Source: Ambrosia x helenae
Taxonomy: Eukaryota > Streptophyta > Magnoliopsida > Asterales > Asteraceae
Reading direction: 5' to 3'
Assembly: GCA_030844895.1 (NCBI GenBank)
Contig: CM061224.1
Coordinates: 75,214,567-75,278,566, forward strand
DNA: 64,000 bases
Part shown: piece after piece, positions 1-11,864 of the stretch
Layout of the letters: each line of letters begins with the position of its first letter
Numbering within the stretch: the first letter of the stretch is position 1
Program-made: the position numbers and the translations under genes
Notes under the pieces: generated by a model
Databases searched by the model: none
Told to the model about the DNA's origin: nothing
Seen by the model: only the letters and a program-made list of their open reading frames with translations

Positions 1-2785
1 TGATCCTTGCTCTGGGACTTCCATCATATGTTTACCTAGCACCATTACACAAGGAATGGTTAGTGGGTTGTCAATGATACATTTAAACTAGTATGATAGT
101 CGTTACACGTCGAAACGGAACGAACCAGGCCAAACGGCCCTTCATCAGGAGAACAAACTGCTGCAACTTTTGCGCAGCAGCTGTTCGGATCGCTTTTACC
201 CCTTCTAAAACCCAAAATCCGACTTCGACTTTCAAAGAAGAATTGTTCTACGCTCCGAGAGCTTTCCAGGCATATAAAGAACGCCTCCTAACGATTTTTC
301 TACGATTTTATATGCAATTTTAAAGATCGTGTCGTCATGCTGTTCTCTGTGCGCGGCCGCGCGGTCTCTGTGAGCGGCCGCGCACAGCGTCTGATGTAAA
401 TTTGGTGGTTTTTAAGCATGGGAATCATGTCGCAACCGCATTTGATGATTCCCGAAACCTAAGTATTGACTTGCCGACTAAATAAACCTTTGTTTGACTG
501 AAATTATAGTCCGGTTCATGAAGTTATGACCCGGTTCAAAGTTTTAAGTGTTTATGGCGACTTTTACCCCATTTGACCCATTTAGACATTTAACTTAACC
601 AAAGCACCATTTGACCACGCGCAACGCATCTAGTTAATGTTGTCAGGTCATTAGACACTTGATCAACTAAAGTGTTTGTCCGATTTGTTCATTATGATTC
701 TGATTATTAGATTCAACCATTAGAAATCTTTTAAATTCCCAAAATGCCCTTCATGGTCAAATATTTCAATTTAGCCATTCGCGGCGAAACCTCTTTTTTC
801 AATTCCAATGTTTTTGACTCATTGACTTGTTTAAAAGCCTCTAAGTCCTTCCGAACTTAGATTTTCATCCTTTCTCAAGTTTTCACTTGTTTAGTAGATT
901 CTAAGTGCATTAGTGCGCATTAGACATAGTTATGGAAATAACTTACTTGATTTGCACCCACACTTCATGTGGGTCGTTTTAGTACCCATGTTGCTTCGCC
1001 CGAAGGTGCTTAATTAGCTACGGACTTACCGGTTGGTGTTGACCCATTCTCATACCTTGTGCGTATCCTCCACGATTCTTAGCATCAAGCGTGCATGCGC
1101 AAATGCATCTACCTGCGTGCTTTCTAAATATACACATTAATTCCTTAAAACTCAAATGGTAATACCTTGCCATTTGATCCTTTTAACCTCATGAATCTTA
1201 TTGCTTGAAACACAAGCATCAAGTATTAGACTCACATGGTGAGGATATCACCATTTGATCCGTTTAGACTCGTCGTTCATAATACTAAGTTATCCAAGTT
1301 TTTTATATGGTTCAAGTGTCACAAACTTGACCCATTTAACAACATGCTTAACAACTTCATTCAATTGATTTAATTGGATTAAAACATCATTTCTCACATA
1401 TCTTTATTAGTTGACCCGTTTGATGGATTTCTCCATTTGGTCATAACTCATTATCTCGATTAAGGTCATAAACCACATTTTGTATTGAGTGCACATAAGG
1501 CGACCTACTTAATAGATTCTACCCCTTAGGGTTTATCTTTATCTCGCACTCAAGATTTAAAACTAATATTTATAACATTTAAGCTATGTTATAGTACATT
1601 GGTGTAAGTAAAACTTACCGTATTCATTCCCATTTACTTGCACTTTAGGCTCATATCCGCTTGACCCGTTTTGCTCGTTGATCCATTCCATCCAAGCTTA
1701 CACCTAGCTTGACAAGAGCAACCTTCACTATACTCATAAGATTAGTTAAGTTAGTCATCATATCCAATAACTAACACATCTCATGAGTTTATTCACACCA
1801 TTATTTCGTTTTCCCAATTATCATTTGGCTATACTTTTCATGTATGGTGTGATTCATCTTTTAAACATGTGTTTCACGTTTTATATGCGGGTAATTCCAT
1901 GATTACCCAAATCAAGTTATCGCCTCAATTTGCAAATAAGACTATTGAGGCATTTCATCAAACACTTGGTGTGCACCCACCAAATTCACTTGATTTTTAT
2001 GAGATTAAGTTTATTGAAACATTCCCATCTACCTAATAATCATCATATCATGTTATTTAGACTTTTTAGCCTAAATTCCTCATTAAGAAAACTCATAAGA
2101 GTTAACTAAATCATTAAACATAGAGGGTTTCAACCAAGAGGTTAAACCCCAATTTTCACATATTAGCATAACCATATGACTAGAATCAAACATACATGTA
2201 GAATGTGATTCGTAACCAATTTAGGTATGATTGAGGCTCCCTAAAGCTAGAGAAACCTCTAACAACTTATAATCTCACGTTTTGTAACCAATCAAGATTT
2301 TCACCCACTTCAAGCTTGAATAAAATCATCAAATTAAGGCAAATAAAAGTTACCTTTGCGTTTATCAAACTTGGGTGATTCGTTTTAGGGCTCATGCAAG
2401 AAGAACCCCTTTGATTTTGGCCTTGATTGGGCTTGTTCTTGTTGATTAGGGTTGTAGGCAAAGGAGATTTTGTCTCATGATCATTTTCGTGACACACCAA
2501 GTGTGTGTGTGTGTGTTTTTCTTTTAATTTTGATAATGATAAAACCAAGTTTATCATTTAGGCAACTATGGTCCCTCAAGTTTAGTGTCGGTTCATTTTG
2601 CTATTAAAACTTAATTTACCAAGCTAGCTTCTAATATTATTTCCGTTACATAGATAATAACATTCATTAGCTTGTTTTCATTATAGAACATAACCCAAGT
2701 TCTTGTTGACCGAGTCTCGTTTTATTATTTCGCTAATCACGCCTAATGGTGTAGTTAGGCGAACGGATGGTTTTGGGGTGTTACA
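1..2785 (-). repeat. L1 3' LTR (partial)
   Basis: It matches 5705-8453 nearly base for base. It differs by a replaced stretch around 470-520 (a longer AT-rich segment than in the other LTR) and scattered substitutions. It contains a TG microsatellite at about 2502-2517. Reading frames of 76 and 96 codons in it recur at the same place in the other LTR and are not recognisable proteins. Confidence 0.92.
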
Positions 2786-2823
2786 AATCTACCCCCCTTA
2801 AAGAGGTTTCGTCCTCGAAACCT
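2786..2823 (-). promoter_or_regulatory. L1 polypurine tract and pre-LTR hairpin
   Basis: Read on the minus strand, an inverted repeat AGGTTTCG-AGGA-CGAAACCT (2804-2823) is followed by 18 nt that include the purine tract AAGGGGGGTAGA, and then the 3' LTR. The purine tract is the standard primer for plus-strand DNA synthesis. The hairpin has equivalents in G1, G2, T and N2 at nearly the same distance from the LTR. Confidence 0.85.
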
Positions 2824-3869
2824 TTCTTGTTTTGTTGCTTTGGTCACACCAAGGAACCTTAGTGTTTCTAATCAATTTTTGAGCACCGCTCAATCCCTTG
2901 ACATTCTATAGTCTAACAAGTAGTACTATATACTTATTGTTTGTATTCCTTTACTCGGCTTTCTAACTTTTATTACGTGGAAGCCTTAGCTTTCATAATA
3001 TGACTTGAGTCATTCTATTATTTCGGTTAACTAGGGGCAATATCTACATACTTACCCCCTACCCGACATTTTAGCTACTTATGTTCTTCGTAGGTCTTCC
3101 TTAGATCCGTATACTACCCCCGTCTACCATTATCCCGAATGATGTAATGTTTAAGGGGCCATTCTATTATGCACCTTAGGGTGTCTACTGCAATACTCGA
3201 TTGTAGCATGCATATGCATACATGTCTATGCGTCTATTTCTAACAAGTAATTTGTCTTGGTTTCCAAGACTAGCCCGACTTTTAACATAGCCGTTTTCTA
3301 GCTTCTTGGATTCATCCCCGAATCCAACCCTCGTTTCTTCTTGGTTTGCTATAATGTTATAAACAAACCTTGCTTTACACTAACATTTTCCTTTCTTTGG
3401 CTAATCCTTATTTTAAGAATTTTCCATTTATTTGGTTTACCCAAATTCCCGTTTTGCTAACTCGATTGGTGGTCATTGCCCCAACCGACCCGTTTAAAGA
3501 CTTTTGAGTTTTAGATTTCAAATCGTTTATATATATTTAGAACGCTTAGTTTTTGAAAGTCCTCTTTCTGATTACCGATCTCAATATAAATTGAGGTCGG
3601 TTTCCTTTTTATAAAACCTGATGTTGATTCGTCATTACAACGTATTGTATCGACTAATCTCTAATTATCACGTTTTGCATCAGATTGTAATAACTACACA
3701 ATCCGACTATTATCATAATTTGCTTTAAATTGTACCAACGATACAATCTAATGTTATTGCAGTTTACACCCTTTTTCATCCTTAACCCAAGGGTTGAAAT
3801 AATTACTGATTTATCACGGCCCAATCCCATTGTTTATGTCATAATTCGGAGATTCACGACTTACCCGAA

Positions 3870-4085
3870 TGTGAATATGACTCAACCCTTGATTAAGGTT
3901 CAAGTCCCTCTTTCTGAATTTAACCTTCTATAAAAGTCCAAGTTTAATTATGACTTAACCTTGATTAAGTTCCAAGTCTGTTTTCAAGCTAAATCTGTTT
4001 ATGACTCAACCTTGATTATGGATCAAGTCTATTTCCAAACTGAATCTCTTTATGACTAAACCTTGATTAAGGTTCGAGTCAATCT
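3870..4085. repeat. Imperfect tandem repeats in L1
   Basis: Four imperfect units recur roughly every 60-70 bp. Each contains TATGACTNAACC followed by TTGATTAAGGTTCAAGTC or a close variant. The units are diverged from each other, so the array is old or was tolerated as non-coding filler. Confidence 0.7.
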
Positions 4086-4129
4086 TTGTATCAACCCATG
4101 ATAACTTGTAACGTATATTGCCCGTTTTG

Positions 4130-4342
4130 CTAGCCCAGCGTATAAGCTGGTGCCTCGCTCAAGGTCTTGCATGGTTCGCATCCCTGCCGTGTTAGACAGT
4201 GGACTACGTCCAAACGCTCCAGTTTGTTGTCCTCTTTGCTAGCCCAACGTATGCTAGCTGGTGCCTCACTCAAGGTCTTGCATGGATTGCATCCCTGCCG
4301 TGTTAGACAGTGGACTACATCCAAAATCCCCGGGCACCTCAC
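4130..4342. repeat. Two-copy ~110-bp tandem duplication in L1
   Basis: The segment starting GCTAGCCCAGCGTAT near 4130 recurs near 4238 with a few substitutions. Both copies share TCAAGGTCTTGCATGG and GCCGTGTTAGACAGTGGACT. The duplication opens overlapping ~70-codon frames on both strands that repeat themselves and do not look like protein. Confidence 0.85.
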
Positions 4343-5432
4343 ACTTACTAAGCCTTTGTTACATAGGTTATATATGTATTAATCATAAGAAACCCATCGT
4401 ATCGTATGTTTAACACTTACCTGGCCAGGGTAAGTAATTCGCATATGGTACACACAAACTTATTATAATTAAGGCATCACACCCTATGCAAGCAAATTTT
4501 CAGCTCATGCTTGTGCCCCTATTTTATTTGGTAAAACCTTTTTATTGATATTTATTGGATATTTGGTTTTTACCTTTACTCATTTTAAACCAACGATATG
4601 TTTTCGTTTCATAAAACCTTACGTGATCATATTCATTGATGTGACCACTACACAACTCTGGTATTCCTTACGTTTTAAACATTAAACACGATGATTATCC
4701 TCATTCCTGGTTTCCGTGTTTAGATTTGCCTTTGTGCATTGGTTCTTCACTATTGTGAATAATGCACATTTCCAACTTAGTTTCACCTGGGAATTTGTAC
4801 TCTGAATGTGAATTCCCGTCCAGTTTTCCTAAGTCTTATGTTGTTGTATGCAACTTTCATTCATCGAGTGAAAGTTGCACACTACTAAGCATGACATGGT
4901 TTCGAGCGTGTACCTGTTGATACTTGCTCCTGTGTTCCCTTTCGTTACCGATCCATTAGCGAGAGTAGTTACTTGACTTGGTCCTTAGCGAGCATGCTAT
5001 CAGTCGTGCTCCCGAACCCTCCACCACTTCGTTGGGTGAATCAATCAATCACATCTTGATTGAATTAAGATGTTCTTATCCCTGTCACATTTACAATTCC
5101 AATTGATTAGTAACACGACATGTCGGTATTAGTATGCATCATTACAGTAATATTGTTAGAATTCTTGTTACGCAAGAATTTCGTATCCCGAATAAATCTT
5201 TGGATAGGCTTCATGCCACCGAACCATTTTCGTTACCAAGATGTCGTGATAGCATGTATCTACACGATATCACTATTGATCCTATATAACAATCCTCGAT
5301 CAAACCGGATTGTTAATTTAATATTACTTACCGGATACCTCGATCAGGCCCCGAACCAAACACCCTTCAACACTTGAGCGCACAGTTTGAGTCCAAGTAT
5401 CCTTCTCGACACTCGGATCCCTCAAACCAATG

Positions 5433-5444
5433 GCTCTGATACCA
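5433..5444 (-). promoter_or_regulatory. L1 primer-binding site (tRNA-iMet)
   Basis: The minus strand reads TGGTATCAGAGC, 2 nt inside the 5' LTR. This matches the 3' end complement of plant initiator tRNA-Met and fixes the element's orientation as minus. Confidence 0.92.
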
Positions 5445-5446
5445 CT

Positions 5447-8400
5447 TGTAAGACCCTAACCCGTAATCACGTGATTAACGTCTAATCTTACGGGTTTTGA
5501 CCTTACTTAAACCACTCCCGATTAAAACTTTGATATTTATTATAAACTCAAACCATTAAGATCAAATACATATTTGATTCCCACAAATTTTTACATTTTA
5601 GTAGTTAAAACATACTCTAAGATTTAGCGTTTTAACGGGAGTTCCTTGAATTCTAGTGCGGAAGCTTGATGAGTGATCGGGTGTGTTCGGCTCTTATCGC
5701 GGCTTGATCCTTGCTTTGGGACTTCCATCACATGTTTACCTAGCACCATTACACAAGGAATGGTTAGTGGGTTGTCAATGATACATTTAAACTAGTATGA
5801 TAGTCGTTACACGTCGAAACGGAACGAACCAGGCCAAACGGCCCTTTATCAGGAGAACAAACTGCTGCAACTTTTGCGCAGCAGCTGTTCGGATCGCTTT
5901 TACCCCTTCTAAAACCCAAAATCCGACTTCGACTTTCAAAGAAGAATTGTTCTACACTCCGAGAACTTTCCAGGCATATAAAGAACGCCTCCTAACGATT
6001 TTTCTACGATTTTATATGCAATTTTACAGATCGTGTCGTCATGTTGTTCTCTGTGCGCGGCCGCGCGGTCTCTGTGAGCGACCGCGCACAGCTTCCGATG
6101 TAAATTTGGTGGTTTTTAAGCATGGGAATCATATCACAACTGCATTTGATGATTCCCGAAACCTAAGTATTGACTTGCCGGTTGATGATGTTATGACCCG
6201 GTTCAAAGTTTTAAGTGTTTATGGCGACTTTTACCCCATTTGACCCATTTAGACATTTAACTTAACCAAAACACCATTTGACCACGCACAACGCATCTAG
6301 TTAATGTTGTCAGGTCATTAGACACTTGATCAACTAAAGTGTTTGTCCGATTTGTTCATTATGATTCTGATTATTAGATTCAACCTTTAGAAATCTTTTA
6401 AATTCCCAAAATGCCCTTCATGGTCAAATATTTCAATTTAGCCATTCGCGGCGAAACCTCTTTTTTCAATTCCAATGTTTTTGACTCATTGACTTGTTTA
6501 AAAGCCTCTAAGTCCTTCCGAACTTAGATTTTCATCCTTTCTCAAGTTTTCACTTGTTTAGTAGATTCTAAGCGCATTAGCGCGCATTAGACATAGTTAT
6601 GGAAATAACTTACTTGATTTGCACCCACACTTCATGTGGGTCGTTTTAGTACCCATGTTGCTTCGCCCGAAGGTGTTTAATTAGCTACGAACTTACCGGG
6701 TGGTGTTGACCCATTCTCATACCTTGTGCGTATCCTCCACGATTCTTAGCATCAAGCGTGCATGCGCAAATGCATCTACCTGCTTGCTTTCTAAATATAC
6801 ACATTAATTCCTCAAAACTCAAATGGTAATACCTTGCCATTTGATCCGTTTAACCTCATGAATCTTATTGCTTGAAATACAAGCATCAAGTATTGGACTC
6901 ACATGGTGAGGATATCACAATTTGATCCGTTTAGACTCGTCGTTCATAATACTAAGTTATCCAAGTTTTTATATATGGTTCAAGTGTCACAAACTTGACC
7001 CATTTAACAACATGCTTAACAACTTCATTCAATTGATTTAATTGGATTAAAACATCATGTCTCACATATCTTTATTAGTTGACCCGTTTGATGGATTTCT
7101 CCATTTGGTCATAACTCATTATCTCGATTAAGGTCATAAACCACATTTTGTATTGAGTGCACATAAGGCGACCCACTTAATAGATTCTACCCCTTAGGGT
7201 TTATCTTTATCTCGCACTCAAGATTTAAAACTAATATTTATAACATTTAAGCTATGTTATAGTACATTGGTGTAAGTAAAACTTACCGTATTCATTCCCA
7301 TTTACTTGCACTTTAGGCTCATATCCGCTTGACCCGTTTTGCTCGTTGATCCATTCCATCCAAGCTTACACCTAGCTTGACAAGAGCAACCTTCACTATA
7401 CTCATAAGATTAGTTAAGTTAGTCATCATATCCAATAACTAACACATCTCATGAGTTTATTCACACCATTATTTCGTTTTCCCAATATCATTTTGCTATA
7501 CTTTTCATGTATGGTGTGATTCATCTTTTAAACATGTGTTTCACGTTTTATATGCGGGTAATTCCATGATTACCCAAATCAAGTTATCGCCTCAATTTGC
7601 AAATAAGACCATTGAGGCATTTCATCAAACACTTGGTGTGCACCCACCAAATTCACTTGATTTTTATGAGTTTAAGTTTATTGAAACATTCCCATCTACC
7701 TAATAATCATCATATCATGTTATTTAGACTTTTTAGCCTAAATTCCTCATTAAAAAAACTCCTAAGAGTTAACTAAATCATTAAACATAGAGGGTTTCAA
7801 CCTAGATGTTAAACCCCAATTTTCACATATTAGCATAACCATATGACTAGAATCAAACATACATGTAGAATGTGATTCGTAACCAATGTAGGTATGATTG
7901 AGGCTCCCTAAAGCTAGAGAAACCTCTAACAACTTATAATCTCACGTTTTGTAACCAATCAAGATTTTCACCCACTTCAAGCTTGAATAAAATCATCAAA
8001 TTAAGGAAAATAAAAGTTACCTTTGCGTTTATTAAACTTGGGTGATTCGTTTTAGGCCCCATGCAAGAAGAACCCCTTTGATTTTGGCCTTGATTGGGCT
8101 TGTTCTTGTTGATTAGGGGTCTAGGCAAAGGAGACTTTGTCTCCTGATCATTTTCGTGACACACCAAGTGTGTGTGTGTGTGTGTTTTTTCTTTTAATTT
8201 TGATAATGATAAAACCAAGTTTATCATTTAGGCAACTATGGTCCCTCAAGTTTAGTGTCGGTTCATTTTGCTATTAAAACTTAATTTACCAAGCTAGCTT
8301 CTAATATTATTTCCGTTACATAGATAATAACATTCATTAGCTTGTTTTCATTATAGAACATAACCCAAGTTCTTGTTTATCGAGTCTCGTTTTATTATTT

Positions 8401-8453
8401 CGCTACACGCCTAATGGCGTAGTTAGGCGAACAGATGGTTTTGGGGTGTTACA
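5447..8453 (-). repeat. L1 5' LTR (complete)
   Basis: This is a 3007-bp LTR with TG...CA ends on the minus strand. It includes a GCGCGGCCGCGC-rich patch near 6055-6090 and a TG microsatellite near 8168-8186. The outer end (8453) lies next to ACAATTCTC. Confidence 0.93.
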
Positions 8454-8503
8454 ACAATTCTCACTGATTTACTTTCGTTGCTCACTATTTTACGACAGTT
8501 TGA

Positions 8504-8534
8504 CGCGTCGCAAAGCGCGCGGTGATATTTCTAG
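8504..8534 (+). mobile_element. Helitron-like 3' terminus
   Basis: A GC-rich hairpin (CGCG-T-CGC, loop AAA, GCG-CGCG, 8504-8521) is followed after 9 nt by CTAG (8531-8534) and then T. Helitrons end in a short hairpin followed by CTRR and insert between A and T, so the match is good. The body of the element would lie to the left, where L1 now sits. The 5' TC end is not visible in the window, so only the terminus is called. Confidence 0.55.
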
Positions 8535-9218
8535 TATCAAGTAATTTAAAGCTTATGACTTGGTCTATCATTATTATATTTTAAATTATCTTAATTTTAT
8601 ATTTTCTTCTTATAATAATTATAAATATATTTATACTTGTTAAAATTGAACAGTAACTATAATTAATGCATATTGTCTTCTTCTATAGGTATTTTTTTAT
8701 TTATAATATGATGATCTCCTATCCTTCTCTCTTTCCACATAAAGTCTCTTCATCATTCATCATTCTCTCTCTTGCCACCGCACCACAAAACCCTCACCAA
8801 CCACTTCATCCCAAACTAGATCGGAGGAGCGAGAGAAAAAATCTGTAGAGAGAGACGATAGAGAGAGACGACGCTGGAGAGAGACAAGGAAGGAAGAAGA
8901 GGAGCCGGTGGTGTCTTCCAGCGGCAGTGCCATCTCTATGACCAAATCATCATCAAATTCAGGTAACTTAATAACCCCTATCCTCTTTGATAATAACCTA
9001 TAGTTCTTGAGCTGACGGATGGATAGGGAGGAGATGTTGAATTGCATGTTTGTTTTTTTGGATCCTTGATCCGATCAGTAGGTAACGTCCGGTGAGTAAA
9101 ACCTAGTTTTTATATTCGTTTCATCATCTTTCAATAATAATAATATTATTATTATTATTAGTCATTGATCCATTCTTTTCAGGTTACTTTCAAATTCTTT
9201 GTTTCTTCACATTCTACA
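8535..9218 (+). other. Upstream and 5' UTR-like region of the TIM10 fragment
   Basis: This stretch has an AT-rich segment followed by a purine-rich GAGAGA run (8820-8910), typical of plant 5' leaders. A plausible leader intron runs from GGTAACTT near 8961 to TTCTTTTCAG near 9182, just before the ATG at 9219. Frames here (60-95 codons) are unrecognised. Confidence 0.45.
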
Positions 9219-9906
9219 ATGGCTGCTAATAATAATACACCGAATGCATTGGATAAGGAACATGTAATCTTTTAATTTTTATGTTTGCTTTCAAATTTGA
9301 GATTTGAATGGTTTAGGGTTTGTGATAATTTATGGGCCGTTGATTTTATGGGATTATAGTTCGATTTGAACAAATTAGGGTTTAGGTTTAGGGATGATGA
9401 AGAGATTGGGTTTTGATATATTTGTTTTATATAATTGAAGGAATGTTTAATAGCATGATGGAGATGATTTATTTAATGTTTACTTTCAAATTGAGCATTG
9501 AATGGTTTGGTTTTAGTAAAAATTTATGCAATTATAGTTTAGTTTGAACAAATCAGGCTTAGGGTCATAGACTCATAGTTTAAAAAAAATGGCTGAGGCG
9601 CTAAGATAACGTGTCTGAGGCGGCGCATCATGGGGTTATTTTACATACGCTTCTAAGAGCCAAGTTAGGTATGAAAATGTGCGCGTCATGGAGTTATCTG
9701 CGTTTGAGATGTTTTAGACTTTTTGTGTCAGTTATTTTATTTTTGATATTTCGGTTGTGTTTTGATGGTATTGTTTATGAAATTGAAGGAAGGTTTAAAA
9801 GCATGATGGAGTTGTTGAGGCTAATTGGTTTGATGTGTTATATGGTTTTGTAGATATTTGGAATGGCAGAGAAGGAGATGGAGTACAGGGTTGAATTGTT
9901 TAACAA
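9219..9906 (+). pseudogene. TIM10: 5' part of a TIM10 gene (mitochondrial small Tim chaperone), truncated
   Basis: Exon 1 (9219-9263) starts at ATG and encodes a 15-residue N-terminus rich in Ala and Asn, ending at a GTAATC donor. Exon 2 (9854-9906) follows a TTTTGTAG acceptor and encodes IFGMAEKEMEYRVELFNK up to a GTAAGG donor. This stretch matches the conserved start of plant Tim10, the intermembrane-space chaperone that escorts carrier precursors to the inner membrane. The part with the twin CX3C motifs, which makes the protein functional, is not found downstream. The next candidate exon after TTATGCAG (about 10001) quickly reaches a stop and does not resemble Tim10. The gene is therefore a fragment, and its introns show that the copy came from DNA and not from mRNA. 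Confidence 0.72.
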
Positions 9907-10099
9907 GTAAGGTTTTGATCTTAGCAAGTTTGTTATAATTCAAAATATTAATCTTTTTACTATCGTTAGATTATTCGATTTATAGTTATTTGGTTATGCA
10001 GGTCTATGACATGGTTGCAGTTGCTAGATGCTTAAATGTCGCACTTAGTGTCCTAGAAAAATCATCATTTTGGGCTGATCCTAGGCAATAGAATAATTA

Positions 10100-10398
10100 T
10101 TCGGAGAACCTCACATTCTCGGGTGTGGAAGACGGATCCATGTTCACTCTGATCCAACCCTATGTGGCCCCGTACTCCGCACTCACCAACGGTAAACTGT
10201 CTCCAGTGTAGTGCCTTAGTTTCTCCAAGTATAGAAGCATCGAACCAGCCATTATGGAGTACACATAAATGGTATTTGTCCACAACTTTGGGATCAAACT
10301 GTACCAATCCGACTCCTTTAGTTCCTCACATTGCAAACTTAGCCATGTTGCTAAACATTTGTCTGGTTTAATCAAATTCAGAACCAATCTCCTGATAC
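10100..10398 (-). pseudogene. GH3/JAR1-like acyl-acid-amido synthetase fragment
   Basis: After a CCACTACAG acceptor (10399-10404, minus strand) the frame reads through residues such as SDWYSLIPKLW, YVYSIMAGSM, LRHYTGD and LPLVSAEYGAT. It then meets a TAG at 10160-10162 and continues in frame with GWIRVNMDPSSTPENVRF. This order matches the central part of plant GH3 enzymes, best the JAR1/GH3.10-like group that conjugates acyl acids such as jasmonate to amino acids. Only about 100 of the ~580 residues are present, there is an in-frame stop, and neither N- nor C-terminal exons are nearby. It lies antisense between TIM10 and APT fragments, so it is best read as a captured exon. Confidence 0.72.
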
Positions 10399-10754
10399 CT
10401 GTAGTGGCGGACCCAAAATATTTTTTCACGTAGTCAGTTTCTTTCAATACTCAGATATTTGTTAAAACATCGACGTCTGAATTCTCCATTTAGCTAGGGT
10501 CAGGTCACATAAATGTAAATCATTATTTAATAATCATATAGAATAAACCACTGAAGTACTTAAATGAATTTATACAATCTTTTCTTTCACTTTACTTTTT
10601 AAATGTAACATGTATAGATTAATATATTTTTTTTTGCTAAGCCAAAAATCTCAGGTAAAAACAAAGAGCTATAATAAGATTTTTTTTATTCCACTAGAGT
10701 ATAGTTCGTGAAAATCAGTCATAGTTAAGCTATGAGTCTTTATTGTTCTTTTAG
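10399..10754. other. Spacer between GH3 and APT fragments
   Basis: This AT-rich stretch includes TAGTGGCGGACCCAAAATAT, a string of a kind often met in plant repeats. The part next to 10755 ends in TTCTTTTAG and acts as the intron side of the APT exon. No coding sequence was recognised. Confidence 0.4.
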
Positions 10755-10904
10755 GAGCTGTTATATCAGAAGAATATTCCTTGGAGTATGGGACTGACAA
10801 AATGGAGATGCATGTTGGAGCTGTACAGACGGGTGAATGTGTACTCATAATAGATGATCTAATTGCATCTGGCGGAACCCTGGCGGCTGCAATCAAGCTA
10901 CTTG
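10755..10904 (+). pseudogene. APT: Single exon of adenine phosphoribosyltransferase
   Basis: A 150-nt open exon lies between a TTCTTTTAG acceptor and a GTAAGT donor. It encodes VISEEYSLEYGTD, EMHVGAV and LIIDDLIASGGTLAAAIKLL. This is the core of plant APT, which salvages adenine to AMP and also acts on cytokinin bases. The PRPP-binding loop motif IIDDLIATGGT carries Ser in place of the usual Thr (ASGG). The upstream and downstream exons, including the C-terminal one, were not found within several hundred bases on either side. The exon is undamaged, which suggests recent capture or simply a short target. It is unlikely to be expressed as APT. Confidence 0.8.
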
Positions 10905-11864
10905 GTAAGTTTAATTGATTAATAATGTTCTCTCCTTTCTGCCATTTTTTGCACCCTATAATTTCTTATAACCTAGACAGGTGTGATATTGTTCTTGCAT
11001 ACACAGTAAGGCTGCCAATACGAGATGGTTGAATCGTGGTAACATGTCAAATTGGGTCCAGGTCTAACTGGGTTTGGGTCAAAGCGAGTTGTAACAGATT
11101 CAAACTTATAATATATTTTTATTTTTTTGATTATGGACTGCAGGTGTAGTGCTGATAATTTATGTTTTTTTTCTCTCTTTCCGAGCAAACTTTGGTCTCG
11201 ATACTACTTGAAGAATGTAAGGACGTTCTAAAACTTTACTTTATTTATATAATTTGTTCTAAGTGATTGCACAATCTGTAGAAATCACATCATTGAACTA
11301 TGTGAGTATTTTCCTACTAATATAAGACTATGCTTTTCAAAATTTTCATATTTCTTCGCAAGTTCTTTAAACGTTATGCTGATTGTCATGTACGTGACAT
11401 AAAGTGAAGTTTAAACAAAACAAGTTTTTGTCGGCTGAAAAACAGATGGTAACTGCTAATCATGATGTCAACACTGTTAGGCCCTTTTGCACTAAATATT
11501 CAACCTTTTTTTATCTCAGGGTAAAAGAAAGAGAAGAAATTAGTGTCTAGGGATGTTGTGGGTTGTGATGAAGTGGTGAAAAACAATACCAATTCTGTCC
11601 GTTTGACAAATGCAAATGTTTTGCATCAAAGAATCATGATGTTCCTCCTCATTCTCATTTTGTGGTACATTTTATAATGTTTTGTTCATTTTTTTTGTAA
11701 ACTGCACAAATGATAAACAAAAAACTAATATTTTTATTTAGCAACATACTTTAATTTACCGTCAACTACACCAGGTTACTTTTTCCCCTTTTCCATCTTA
11801 AAGTTTCTTTTATTTCAAGTTAGATGTGATAATTGGAGATTGATGTTGAATGAAACTTGATTTT
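10905..11864. other. Unassigned AT-rich sequence between APT exon and G1
   Basis: There is no recognisable exon. Splice-like strings occur (for example TTTATCTCAG near 11520), but the frames that follow close quickly. It could be intron or flanking DNA of the captured fragments. Confidence 0.35.

Larger units (their letters stand above)
2824..5432 (-). other. L1 internal region, no coding capacity
   Basis: This 2.6 kb stretch has no reading frame resembling gag or pol on either strand; the longest frames are below 90 codons and unrecognised. It holds two tandem repeat groups: imperfect copies of a segment around TTGATTAAGGTTCAAGTC at 3870-4085, and a two-copy ~110-bp duplication at 4130-4342. 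Nothing else could be assigned. Confidence 0.75.
1..8453 (-). mobile_element. L1: non-autonomous LTR retrotransposon, minus strand, truncated by window edge
   Basis: Two near-identical ~3 kb direct repeats (1-2785 and 5447-8453) flank a 2.66 kb internal segment. Read on the minus strand, the LTR begins TGTAACACCCC and ends GGTCTTACA. A primer-binding site complementary to initiator tRNA-Met lies next to the 5' LTR (5433-5444), and a G-rich polypurine tract lies next to the 3' LTR (2788-2803). There is no gag or pol reading frame inside, so movement would depend on proteins from another element; this is the usual description of a LARD-type element. About 257 bp of the 3' LTR are outside the window, so the target-site duplication cannot be checked; the base run after the other LTR is ACAAT. 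Confidence 0.9.

Noticed and set aside
9611..9853. 80-codon frame between TIM10 exons
   Set aside because: It falls in the intron between two well-supported TIM10 exons and is not recognised.
9219..10064. Functional TIM10 gene
   Set aside because: The exon with the twin CX3C motifs is not found; the candidate third exon closes at once.
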